A stretch of 64,000 bases of DNA from Halicephalobus mephisto (lineage: Eukaryota; Nematoda; Chromadorea; Rhabditida; Panagrolaimidae), in the NCBI GenBank assembly GCA_009193035.1, contig SWDT01000096.1:1-64000 (forward strand), given 5' to 3'. Below, in pieces: positions 46,695 to 57,564 of this stretch. Numbering within the stretch: position 1 is the stretch's first letter; each line of letters starts with the position of its first letter. The position numbers and the translations under genes were made by a program. Below the pieces are notes generated by a model. That model was not told the DNA's origin and did not search any database. It saw nothing but the letters and a program-made list of their open reading frames with translations.

Positions 46695-46950
46695 AAATTT
46701 GTCACTATCCAAAACAGATAAAGTGGATGTTAGTCGGTGATTTGCACAACTCTAATGAAAAAACGGATAGTGTCTGAAGTGGAGCAAAAGTTTACAAATT
46801 AGTCATTATCCAAAAGACGATTCATAATAGTCGAGAATAGTGTCTAAAAATCAGTTATTATTCATTGTAGTTGTTCCTTAGATAGTGATTGAAAATTTTC
46901 GGTTCGAGTTGGAAACGGACACTATCCATTTTCTCACCGGAATTACTTTT
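46695..46950. repeat. GGATAGTGAC motif cluster 8, cut by the LINE
   Basis: GTCACTATCC, CGGATAGTGTC, AGTCATTATCC and GGACACTATCC occur up to about 46927; LINE sequence starts by about 46960. The LINE appears to have integrated in or beside the cluster. Confidence 0.75.
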
Positions 46951-46959
46951 GAATGATCT

Positions 46960-48115
46960 TGATAGTGCTGAAAAATGCTACGAATTCAACATGAACCTCT
47001 ACGGGGTCTTCGTTGATTTCAAAAAAGCTTTTGATAGCATCAGCTTCGAATCCATATGGATAGCGCTCCGTGGAATAGGTTGTCAGGAGGAGATTATTGA
47101 AGTCATCCAATTGTTCTATTCCTACGGTAAATCTGAGGTGGAAGTCGGAAACAAAAAAGCGGAATTCATAACTGAGAAAGGAGTAAGACAAGGAGACTGC
47201 TTGTCTCCATTGCTCTTTATCCTTGTCCTCCAACATGCCATAAATTCCATAAACTGGAGGAACCGTGGCATAGACATTGAAGGAGAAATTCTCAGTTACC
47301 TTGCTTATGCTGATGACATTGTCATTCTGGCCCACGACTTAGAGACAGTGAAGACGATGCTAGACGACCTTATAGAAGCATCGAAACTAGTCGGTCTAAC
47401 TGTCAACTTCGAGAAAACAAAGTGGATGCGTCAAGCCCGATCTCCCCTTGCAGGCGAGGAAGTGCTCATGACACATGGCTCGATCATAGAAAAGGTCACC
47501 CAGTTCCCGTATCTCGGACAGACGGTGACCTGGCCCCGAGACCATAGTCAAGAAGTAGCAAAGCGAGTAAGCGCTGGCCGAAAGCAATACTTCAAACTAA
47601 GGCACTTTCTTAAATCTCCAAGGATAGAGATGAGCCTAAAACGACGTCTCATCGAGCAGTGCATCAAGCCAGCAGTTCTCTATGGCTGCGAAACCTGGGC
47701 ACTAACGAAGACGTCGGCGATGAAACTCGTAAGAGGCCAAAGAAGAATAGAAAGGGCAATCCTGGGAATTCGCCTCTCAGACAAGGTCAGCTCTAAAGTC
47801 GTTAGAAGAAGAACTGGCCTTTCTGACTGGCTGACCAGTGCCCTAGAAAGGAAATGGAGGTTTGCAACAAAGCTTGCAACCCAAAATGAAAAGGACTGGG
47901 CGCTGAAAACCACAATCTGGAGACCGGAGAAGACCAGACCGATAGGAAGACCACGGACGAGATGGACAGATGACCTGGCAGATGAATTGGGATGCAGAAG
48001 AACGGAAACCAACATCATCCAGCTACTCCCAACTCAAGATGCCACTTCCGCCCGGGCTACCACCTACGCACACCATCAACTCAATAGATGGAGCAAAGAA
48101 AGTAGTCATTTATAA
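46960..48115 (+). mobile_element. 5'-truncated RTE-type non-LTR retrotransposon (reverse transcriptase)
   Basis: One uninterrupted frame of about 385 codons to TAA 48115. RT motif A is GVFVDFKKAFDS, motif B EKGVRQGDCLSPLLF, motif C LAYADDIVILA (47306-47317 encodes YADD), followed by FPYLGQTV and the RTE-like 3' region CIKPAVLYGCETWAL ... PIGRPRTRWTDDL. The endonuclease and the first RT motifs are missing, so the copy is 5'-truncated as is usual for LINEs and cannot move by itself. The frame is free of stops, which suggests a recent insertion. GC content is much higher than the flanks. No poly(A) tail is obvious after the stop. Confidence 0.9.
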
Positions 48116-48239
48116 AATCTAGTCACTTTAAAGATTATAGATAACTTGTTGCTTTTCTGTGCGAAATAGGAATAAAATTTGTAAATTTGTAATTTGATCT
48201 TGATAGTTTTAATGAATTATGGATTATGATTGAAACTCT

Positions 48240-48800
48240 CCAAAATTGTCTAGATCAGTCACTATTCTTCATTGTTATTAGTTTGATCAGTCACAGTTGG
48301 AGGTAGAAAACCAGAAAGAGAGTACTTGAAACGATAGCCTGAATATGAGGGAGTGGGGGTACTGTAGGGTGTAAATGAGACTCTTTGTTGCTAGATGTTG
48401 AGATTACTACTGTGGAAATCGTATCCTTGTCTTATTCTCGGAGTGAAGATCATCATTTCTGTTTTCCATTTTGACACTACCCAAAAGAAAAAGAATAGTG
48501 ACTGGAGAGGTTTGGTTTTAGTCAGAAATAGATACTATCCAAATTTCTTACTGAAGCTCATTTTTCGGATAGTGGTTGAAGAAAGAATCAGTCACTATTT
48601 ATCTGAACAGAAAACTAACCTAAACAGAGAAGACCTAAAACGATAGCCTGAACATCAGGGAACGTAGAATATTGTAAAAAATGAGTGAGACTTTCGATAG
48701 TCCTGTGTAAGGGTTGTAACATAATTATTATCTCTGTCATTGTCCTAGTAAAAATCATTATTTCATTTCTGTTTTCTATCTTAACAGTTACTATCCAAAA
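48240..48800 (+). repeat. Dispersed GATAGCCTGAATATGAGG repeat plus GGATAGTGAC motifs
   Basis: 48320-48545 is nearly identical to 21935-22235, including GGAGTGGGGGTACTGTAGG and TGTTGAGATTACTACTGTGG. A second, diverged copy starts near 48615. Confidence 0.8.
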
Positions 48801-51800
48801 AGTTCAGTAAATATATAAACAATGCTGAAAATTAATCAATGTCCAAAATCTTCATTGAGACAGATATTTGAAAAGTGATTAAAATAAAAACATGCTATGA
48901 GACAAAGTACTAAAAAATAAAAGTAAATTTTTCTTTAATAAAAAAGTAGAAAAATCCTCGAACGAACAATTATTCGAAAAAAATTTAATTTTCTCAAACA
49001 ATACTGTAAAATGTTTAAAAAAATATTTTTAAATCACCGTAATTCTCTGAATACAAAATGAATTTTCATGATTATTTTCGTCAAATTTGAGTAAAATAAA
49101 TTCCTAATTATCTGTCGAAAAATGACAAAATTAAAAGCGAATTTGGGCAAAAATTCTAACATGATAGATTTTTTATAAAATCAAAAAATCCTAAAAGTTT
49201 AGTAATTTGTTAAAAACTGATTTTGTTCATTATTAAAAACGAATATCTTCCCTAATGCAGCAGATTAATGTCAAACTTTAGAGTTCTATATTGCTGTTTC
49301 TAACCGATTTGTACTATAGCCGGCTGCTTAAGCCCTGTTGTAGTCCTAAGTCAGTAGCTCCGCAGCTTGCGTTCTATGCATACAAAAAGGATACATTAAA
49401 ACGGTCCTAATGTATCAGACACAGTATGTTTAATGTATTTATACAGTAAGTACACTACATCGATATCAACTTAATATATTGGTACACTGAATATATTGTA
49501 TCTGATATATTAGAGCTGTTTTAATGTATCTATACATTATATATAATATATTAACATTGCACTTAATATATCGGATAAATCAGAACCAGTTTGATGTATC
49601 CATACGTTATATTCAATACATCGATATCAACTTAGTATATCGGTACACTGAATATATTGTATCTGATATATTAGAGCTGTTTTAATGTATCTATACGTTA
49701 TATACCATGTACCCGTTTTTATTTCTATAAAAACTGATTTAACTCACTAAATTTTCCAGAGATTTCTCCTGATGTTAGAAAGTTAATCTCAAACTATGGA
49801 ATTCCGTTCTAAAGCTAGTTTAACTCGTTGTTTAAAAAAATATTTTCCTACTGTTTAGAAATATTTGATACTTAACTTTGCAGTCCTTTTGGGTTTTGAG
49901 CAAAATGACAAGATTACTGGAGTCTAGCAAAAACATAGAAATCCTTGAAGTATCCGTTGAGATATTGTATTTTTAAAAGACAACATTTTTGAAAAATTTG
50001 TACATCAACAGCTCTAATGACCACTTACCTGAGCTCTCCAAAGATAAACTAAGGATCAAGTGATCGGGTTTAAGTTTGTCCGTCGATAGGGAGACAATAG
50101 TTCCGATTCAGAATTCTCAGGAAGAATATAATTAGCTTCAGGGAATCGTTGACATTTCGCTGAATATCTTCAAGTTTCGAGAGCTCAAAACAGACACAAA
50201 CGAACTCTCGACTGAAAGTCCTATTCGTCAAGTGTCCGGGGGATGATAATCGTCTTGTTTGGAAGAAAATCGAAAAGACAATTTCGCTTCTGGAATAACC
50301 GATAATCCGATTCCTCCGACTAGTGACTAAGTTGATGACCGTTATAAAAAATTACTAATCAAGGAGAAATTGCAATTCAGATTATGTAATAAAAAATGAC
50401 AAGACGGAAAATTAGCCATAATTCGGAAAATTCTTGCTTTTCTAAAAAATCGGAAATGTTTGATTTATTCAGCATTACAAAGTTGGAAAAAATTAGTATT
50501 TTTCTGTTTTAAGTGGTGCTGAAAATAGTGATTGGATATACTATCTACAGTATACTTGGTAATAATTTATTTTTTTTACAAAATTAAAAATTAAAGTTGT
50601 AAAAATTGGAACATAATGCTTGGGACAGAAATGTTACATCATGACTATTAATACTTAATTTTGAGTTTTTCTGAAATCCACAAAGTAGATCTTTGTAAAT
50701 TCCTAATAATTATGTCAGCAATGGTTTTCTTTGAATATTTTCCGTCGTCTTTTTTCTGTTCATGATCAGAACTCTAGAATTTTCTCAATCTTCGATTTCC
50801 GAATCAAAGTAGTTCGGTTTGAGTTTGAACCTTTTGATTTCCAAAATTTTGAATCAAACTTCGAATCGATTTTTAGACAATTTCGAGTTCGAAAATTGAT
50901 AGATCTGTTCATGATATCGCACTGAAGCTAAGTCGCCTATCAACCACTGAATGTAAATTGGTTCTGACAAGACTAATACAAGAATTGCTCATATATTATG
51001 CATCGTAAGAAAGCGGTATCATGTTAGTAATGCTTGCTTTGTAGTCTGACTTGTTATATAAAGTTTATTGATATAGTATAGTCTCTGTCTGGCGGCAGGA
51101 TAAACAAGACTTTTTAGCAGGTCTTTATCTAACGATATCTATTACATATACAACAGCATTAAAAACTTAATTCCGAAATTGGCAGAAATGACTATCGTCT
51201 TGAAAGAACTTTCACAGTAGCAGTTCGCATTCGGTTTCACCTCAGTAACAAATGCAAGTATGAGTATTACGTAATTATCATCATAATTGTCTACTTTTAC
51301 AATGTGATATTGTTACATCGGTTACTCCGTCCCTAGCAGGAAGCGCTTGATACCGAAGGGAAATATCCTGAAAACTAACAAGAAGCTTACGATTGTTCGC
51401 TGACGAGAAGTTGAGTTGATTCCGCAATAGATATTAAAGTTGTTTTGCATTTTGTGTCTTCAAGCTCAGTAAATCAATTTGTGCTTATTCCTCATCTCTC
51501 CGTGGATCAGAAGTCCCACGACAATCTAACAATTTATAAATAAGTTCTTTCTTTATTGCTGCAAATGGTAATTTTCATTCAAGGTTTGATAATTTCAGAA
51601 TATCTCTGATTAAATAAGTAATATAAATCAATCTGAATCTCCTCAATTATATGAATAGAGTTAATATTAACTGTTGTGTCTTTATCTAAGGATTAAAAAC
51701 AATAAAATAGAACACTAATAGTACACTAATAGTACACTAATAGTACACTATTAATAATACAAAGCACAACATTCAGGAACGCTGAGCAACTTCTTGTTTC

Positions 51801-52270
51801 ATTTTATATTGTAAAAAAATTTAATTTTTTTAAATCGACTAATTCTGGAAAAATTACAAATTTCAAATTTATTCGAGTAATCGAACAAAATAAACGAAAA
51901 TTAACAATCATTTCTGACAGTTCAGCTTCGTCGTTTTGTCTTCTAACTTCTGAACAGAGTCCCTGCTGCTGTGAATTAATACCCAAATTAGGTCTCTGTG
52001 CCTCAGGGACTTTTGTCCTGAGGGCTTTCTAGATTTCTGTGACATATACTTTACAATAAAAAAACAGAAGACCGATTAATCTTGAGTTTTCTGAATATCT
52101 CTGATCTGGAAACTACGTGTTCAAAATATTAACAAACTTTTTTTTCTTCATAAAAATCGAATTTCGAACAATTCAGATATGTTCAATAAATAATTTTAAA
52201 AATTTAAAATTTATCATTGTTTTTCCCGAAAATGATATAAAGTTATTTCAAAAACAGTTTATTGTATTTT
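48800..52270. other. Gene-poor spacer
   Basis: No supported gene. It holds the satellite at 49385-49715. GC content is a little higher at 50000-50350 and 51050-51500, but no frame persists. A fourfold ACACTAATAGT run lies at 51710-51750. Confidence 0.5.
49385..49715. repeat. TGTATC/ATACATT satellite, second block
   Basis: Same family as 2990-3720. A unit with TATATTAGAGCTGTTTTAAT occurs at about 49505 and again at about 49665, and AACTTA(A/G)TATAT(T/C)GGTACACT at 49470 and 49630. Confidence 0.8.
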
Positions 52271-52281
52271 CTCACTAGTGA

Positions 52282-53221
52282 TCATAACAAAGCTCCGAGG
52301 AGTCCGAAAGGCAGTAGAATCAGTGAAAAACTCGTCGCTGAATTCATTTTTCCGGCATGTTTTATCGTGTAAAGTTTTTTTGTTCCTTGATCTCGTTCTT
52401 TTTCTTGAACAGCAATAGATTTCTATAAATAATAATATTAATTTAGAAGTCGTTAGAATTCTGCAAAAACTTCTAAAATCTTAAGATAAAGTAGAAGATT
52501 CTAAAATTTTCGAAAATTCCAAGACTTTTTGGAAGATTCTAGAATTGAGGAAAAATTTATATAATTAATAGAAAATTCTAAAATTAAAATAAATATTTAA
52601 AATCTAATAGAAAGTTCTAAAATTAAAATAAATTTTAAGAATTTAATAGAAGATTCTAGAATTCAGGAAAAATTTATATAATTAATAGAAAATTCTAAAA
52701 TTAAAATAAATCTTCAAAATCTAATAGAAAGTTCTAAAATTAAAATAAATTTTAAGAATTTAACAAAAAATTTTAAATTAAAATAAATTTCAGAATTTAA
52801 CAAAAAATTTTAAATTAAAACAAATTTCTATAATTTCATAGAAAATTCTAAATTTTTGTTGAAATTTCCAATATCCTATGGAAATGTTTAGAATACTTTA
52901 AGTTTCTAGAATTCAGTAAATATTTCTAAAATCATAAAATCTAAAACTTTTCAAAGTGGAATGAAAATTTCCGAAAACTTAAAAATTATTAAAATTCAAC
53001 CTGAATTTTAAAAACGAAAATTTAAAATTTCGAAATTTCTCATTTTTGCAACAAATTTTGTTTTTTATTTTCACAATTAATGTTTTTTGGAAAACTTACA
53101 TTCAGCATTTTGCTTATCCTTTCCGTTTTTTCGAGATTTTTCCTCAGGGTCTCATCTATGACCGTCAGGACTTCGCTGCTTCGTCTTTCCATTACCGGAA
53201 CCCAGACGACTCTACTATTAT
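52282..53221 (-). CDS. Small tail-anchored protein, unidentified
   Basis: Two exons, ATG 53192-53100 and 52422-52282 (stop TGA), join in phase 0 to 77 residues: a charged amphipathic helix (TVIDETLRKNLEKTERISKM, then QEKERDQGTKK) and a C-terminal hydrophobic stretch (TSFSLILLPFGLLGALL). The exon has an acceptor at 53222 (ATTCCAG) and its frame is open upstream of the ATG, so an earlier exon may exist. Layout is that of a short tail-anchored protein with a heptad helix, reminiscent of SNARE-type proteins, but no conserved central glutamine or arginine can be pointed to. The plus strand is also open over the first exon, so this call rests on splice sites and on the coherent second exon. The intron contains a duplicated ~117-bp unit. 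Confidence 0.4.
52440..52860. repeat. Tandem AATAGAAAATTCTAAAATTA repeat in intron
   Basis: A unit of about 117 bp starting near 52530 is repeated from about 52650, with shorter TAAAATTAAAATAAATTT words continuing to 52830. Confidence 0.75.
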
Positions 53222-53829
53222 CTGGAATTAATCCCGATTACTTCCGTCCAGATCAAAGGAAAATACGCCCATTTCCCCGGAGAATTTAATTTTTATTGAA
53301 TAATCCATAAAACTAAAATTTTCAGATCTCCCGGGTTTTCCGTCTGCTTCGCCGAACAAAGAAGTGCAATTTTCGGAAAAGTGGTTCCTGAGAGCTCTCC
53401 GAACCTTGTTTTATGAAATTAGCAATGCCTCAGTGGGCTCTTGCGAGATGGCATTTGGAAGTTGTATCAATTGGATATGTGAAATCCATCAAAAATCGGA
53501 TCGGACAGATCTGTCAAAAAATTTGAAATCTGTCATTTTAAAAAAAATATTTTTGAAAATTCGGATATTTTTAAAAATGTGATTTTTATGAACATCTAAT
53601 TCGAGATTTATGATCTCAGCTGCTCAGCCGAAAAAGCTCAAATTACGTTTGCGTTCTTCGAACATTAAAATTAATATTTTTTGTTTATATTCGTGTTCAA
53701 AAAAGACCGAAAATTTGTCAAATTCTCCGTTCCGATTTTCAGAGATGTTCCTCTCGGTCAAAATTGTCATTTGTCATTTTCCATGAAACAATGTTTACAC
53801 TCGAGAAATATGGGCAACAGTTGACCATC

Positions 53830-54630
53830 TACATACAAAAAGCGTAACTTTTAGTCTAATAACAAATGCAAATCGTCACTATTATGTTACAATTTTGTCA
53901 TAAATATAAAATACCCATGAAAAATGTGACGATTATGTTATATTTCGTAATTGTTAAAAAGTCAAAAATTACGCTTTTTTACATGTGTATATACAAAAAG
54001 AAGCGTAACTTTTAGTCTAATAACAAATGCAAATCGTCACTATTATGTTACAATTTTGTCATAAATGTAAAATATTTATGAAAAATGTGACGATTATGTC
54101 ACATTTCGTAATTATTACCGGTCTAAAAGTTATGCTTTTTTACGTGTATATATACAAAAAGAAGCGTAACTTTTAGTCTAATAACAAATGCAAATCGTCA
54201 CTATTATGTTACAATTTTCGTCACAAATGTAAAATATTTATGAAAAATGTGACAATTGTTATATTTCGTAATTATTACCGGTCTAAAAGTTATGCTTTTT
54301 TATGTGTGTATATATAAAAAAAGCGTAACTTTTGGTCTAATAACAAATGCAAATCGTCACTATTATGTTACAATTTTTGTCACAAATGTAAAATACCCAT
54401 GAAAAATGTTAGGATTATGTTATATTTCGTAATTGTTAAAAATCAAAAGTTATGCTTTTTTACGTGTGTATATACAAAAAGAAGCGTAACTTTTAGTCTA
54501 ATAACAAATGCAAATTGTCACTATTATGTTACAATTTTTGTCACAAATGCCAAATACTCATGAAAAATGTAACGATTATGTCATATTTCGTAACTGTTAA
54601 AAAGTTAAAAGTTACGCTTTTTTATGTATC
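53830..54630. repeat. ~160-bp satellite with palindromic monomers
   Basis: Five head-to-tail monomers, near 53833, 53995, 54155, 54315 and 54477. Each begins ACAAAAAG.AGCGTAACTTT, contains AACAAATGCAAATCGTCACT and ends AAAAGTTACGCTTTTTTA. The ends are inverted repeats of each other (AAAAAGCGTAACTTTT / AAAAGTTACGCTTTTT), so each monomer can fold. Looks like a MITE amplified in tandem. Confidence 0.9.
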
Positions 54631-54869
54631 ATAATTTCCTTAGTGAATGATTTTAAAGGAAATTTTCTTGCTGTAACATCTCTGTCTCAAACATTTATAT
54701 TCCGATTTTTACAATTTTAATTTAGAAAACAAAAAATTTGTCTAAATAATTTTATATCTGCTATATAATATTTTAAAAATAACTTTAGGCAAGTTTCCGT
54801 TTTTTTGTAAGGTTGTGATGTAAAATTTGATATATCTTTAAAATCCAAAGTTAATTTTCGGAATTCTGA

Positions 54870-55090
54870 ATCCTAAAAGTTTATTATCGATTTTGATTCT
54901 GATTTTGGATTCAGAATCTGAGTTTTATTACTTTATTATAAGTATTTTTCAATTTTAAGAATATTAAAAAGTTCTCAAATTAAAATTTAAAGGTAATTTT
55001 CGGAATTCTGAATCCTAAAAATTTACTATCGATTTTGATTCTGATTTTAGATTCAGAATCTGAGTTTTATTACTTTATTATAAGCACTTT
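54870..55090. repeat. Duplicated TTTTGATTCTGATTTT segment
   Basis: About 130 bp (GGAATTCTGAATCCTAAAA ... GAGTTTTATTACTTTATTAT) occurs at 54870-54960 and again at 55000-55090. Relatives at 6930-7110. Confidence 0.75.
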
Positions 55091-55408
55091 TTTCAATTCT
55101 TACTCTGGAATTGGAATATAGATGGTTAGTACAGAAACGTCGGATGATCGAAATTTTAATTATATTATTTTTGAAAAACTTAGACCAAAAATAATTAACA
55201 ATTTTTTTCAAGAGCATCTTATCCGAAAATTGCGGCAACTTCGAGTTTTTTTCAATTTCCTCTTATTCGAAAAATATGAATAAAAGCTCTGGGGAACTTC
55301 TTATTTTTTTTACATTGATTATGAAGCGAATTTTGTCCAAGTGTTCGAGTTTTTTTATGAACTTCCAAATTGACAAAACGTCTGGAGGACAAAAATGGAC
55401 AAACATCT

Positions 55409-55688
55409 TTATCCAAAAAAATTGACTGGAGCCAGTTTTCCAAAAGTCGTAAGATTCAAAAAATCCAAAGTTAACCGTTTTAAAACTATTAAATTTCCTA
55501 AGGCATTTAAGTCGGATATCGATCCGATTCTGGATCATTTTAAAATTTTCCGAAAATTCTTAAAATTTTTAATTTTTTTAAAATTTACAACTTATTAATT
55601 TTTAAAATTGAAACTTACCATGTTCTGCATTAGTCTGAACTAACAAGAAAAATCCCGCAACAATGACGAAAATTAAAATTCTGGTCAT
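55409..55688 (-). CDS. Possible small secreted peptide precursor
   Basis: Exon 1, 55688-55619, encodes a clean signal peptide (MTRILIFVIVAGFFLLVQ, then TNAEH) and ends in a good donor (G|GTAAGT). One acceptor that keeps the frame, TTAG at 55498-55499, gives exon 2 (55497-55409, stop TAA), making 52 residues. After the signal come a KR pair and a tail ending KLAPVNFFG. A glycine right before the stop, behind a dibasic site, is the layout of an amidated neuropeptide. The signal-peptide exon is fairly convincing; the second exon is not, because its acceptor is weak and other exons are possible. No homologue is recognised. Confidence 0.35.
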
Positions 55689-55975
55689 TCTGGATTTTGA
55701 CGTGACCGTACCACGTGAAACAGTCCCTAGTTTCCTGAGTTGTAAGATTCTCACAATGTAACAAAACCCAAGACTTGAAAAATAATTTCGAAACAAAAAC
55801 ACGCCTCGGGCAAGCAAAGCAAACGCCCAACTGAAAGGAAGACGGGGAAGGCGTTTCTTGCGGTCAGCACAAGGCAGAGCGTTTGCCTCCCCTAAGCGAA
55901 TTGAATCTACAAATGGACAAATTCCTATGAGAAATAAAATTTAAACAATTAAATTAAAAATTACAACATCTTACA

Positions 55976-56687
55976 TTAATATAGATTATTGTTGACATAT
56001 GGATCTTCTTGTTGTTTCTGTCTATCAATCTGTTCTTGTTCAACTTTGCGACGACAAGAAAGCCTGTGGCGTTTCCAGTCAAAGGCCTGACATTTGGTGG
56101 AGCAATAAGTGGTATTCCAGCAACAGTAATAGCTGGACGGTCTCTCGCAAACCCAACACCATTGTTTCTTCTTAGCTTGACGAATTTTGTAATGCAATTC
56201 TTCTCGACGACCAGCAATTGCCGTGTACAAACGATGAATGTTATCATTAATTATTTGTTGTCTAAAATAAATCAAATTTAAAAAATTTAAAAAAACTATA
56301 CCTATTTTCTTCCAATTGCGCTATGTATTGGTTTCTGATACATGTACGTTCTTGACGTATTTGTTCCAAAAGTAACGCATGAAGTTTAGTAACACAATGA
56401 CGAAGACATTCTTCGCGGTATTGAGTAAAATTCAGTAACCACGCACGACAGAGTAACTTTAATTGATTCAGTTGTTCTCCTGTTACGGGTTGATTGGCGG
56501 GGTCACCAGCGTTCTGAGGTTGAAGATCCATCACATTAGGTTTGAATTCGATCTGCTCCATCATATCAGAGTCATTCATTAGTATCTGGAAGGCAGGAAG
56601 CATTATAGGATCAAAGAAGTGGTTCGGCGAGTAATTCTGAGGGAAAACGTCACTCTTGGGGGAGTCTTCGGAATCGGAGATTTCCAT
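55976..56687 (-). CDS. bra: MYND zinc-finger protein, BRA-1/BRA-2 (ZMYND11/BS69) type
   Basis: Two exons, 56687-56302 and 56261-55976 (stop TAA), join in phase to 223 residues. The first half is acidic, then helical (LLCRAWLLNFTQYREECLRH), followed by a long helix and the C-terminal MYND finger: WCWVCERPSSYYCCWNTTYC, then STKCQAFDWKRHRLSCRRK, with the CxxC, CC, CxxxC and HxxxC ligands all present. The YYCCWNTTYC version is characteristic of BS69/ZMYND11 and of the short nematode BRA proteins, which bind PxLxP motifs of partner proteins and, in C. elegans, the type I BMP receptor DAF-4/SMA-6 pathway. The length suits BRA better than the multi-domain ZMYND11. Start behind a TTTTAG acceptor. Divergent from the 57.5-kb trio. 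Confidence 0.85.
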
Positions 56688-57475
56688 AATGAAGTCTAAA
56701 AGGGATAAAGTTAAAATAAAAGTGGAAAACGAGGGAATAAAGAGGATCTAAAAAGAGGGATTCGGCATTGGGGATATCCACGAAAAAGGTTAAAAAAGGA
56801 GAAGATTAAAACGGAAAAAGTGAATAAATAAAGAATCCCAATAAGAATACTAGGGACCAAGGATATCCATAAAAACCAAAGGGATAAATATTAAGATGAA
56901 AAAAAAGAACATAAAAGGACTCAAATCGAGAGATTCGACATCGGAAGTCTTCATAAAATTCAAAATAAATAAAATCAAAATTAAAGAAAACAAAAAATAT
57001 AAAGTGGATTCAAACATGGGGATTCCGTATTGGTGGAAGATTAAAAGTGATAAAATTAAAATTAAAATTTTCAAAAAACAGGAATAAAGATGATATAAAA
57101 ACAGAAATTTCATTTCAACAATTTGTATAGAGAAAAGTATAAAAATATTAAAGTGAATGAAAACAGAAATTATAAAAAATATTTAAACAAAGGAATTCGA
57201 TATTGATGAAAAAAATCAGAAATGATAAAATTAAGATAAAATTTAAAAAATAAAGATGATTTAAAAACAAAAATTATAAAAAATATTTAAACTCAGGAAT
57301 TCGGTATTGATGAAAAAAATTAAAAATGATAAAATTAAGATAAAATTTAAAAAACACGAAATAATGATGATCTAAAAACAGAAATTTCCATCAAAAAATT
57401 AAACTAAAATTTAAAAAATATAAAGTGTAAATATATCAATATGCGGAATTTAGGATTCCAAAGACAACGAACTAA
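56640..57475. repeat. Degenerate purine-rich tandem repeat upstream of the MYND gene
   Basis: Units of about 90-120 bp with ATTCGGTATTGATGAAAAAA, GATAAAATTAAGATAAAATT and GATGATCTAAAAA words, clearest at 57180-57420 and more diverged toward 56640. The unit resembles the sequence around the MYND start (GGAATCGGAGATTTCCATAA), so the array may have grown from it. Strong strand bias: the plus strand is almost pyrimidine-poor. Confidence 0.65.
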
Positions 57476-57564
57476 ACTGCCAATCCTAAATCTCTCTCTC
57501 GCTTTGGTTTTGAAACGAAAAAACTGGTCTGGCGCTTTTGTTTGAAAATGTGAAACTTCGAGAA

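Larger units (their letters stand above)
42140..46950. other. Gene-poor spacer upstream of the MH2 gene
   Basis: No supported gene. An open frame at 42261-42521 has no domain. It contains a 30-bp minisatellite (42715-43250), a large GGATAGTGAC cluster (43800-44720), smaller ones at 45680-45840 and 46695-46930, and AT-rich filler. Near 45281 and 45371 an 11-bp inverted repeat AGGAAGCCCTC / GAGGGCTTCCT is present. Confidence 0.5.

Noticed and set aside
46943..47335. Minus-strand frame over the reverse transcriptase
   Set aside because: Antisense shadow of the RT coding strand.
50030..50250. Minus-strand segment with a GTAAGT donor and about 45 open codons
   Set aside because: The frame closes before the donor and no partner exon was found.
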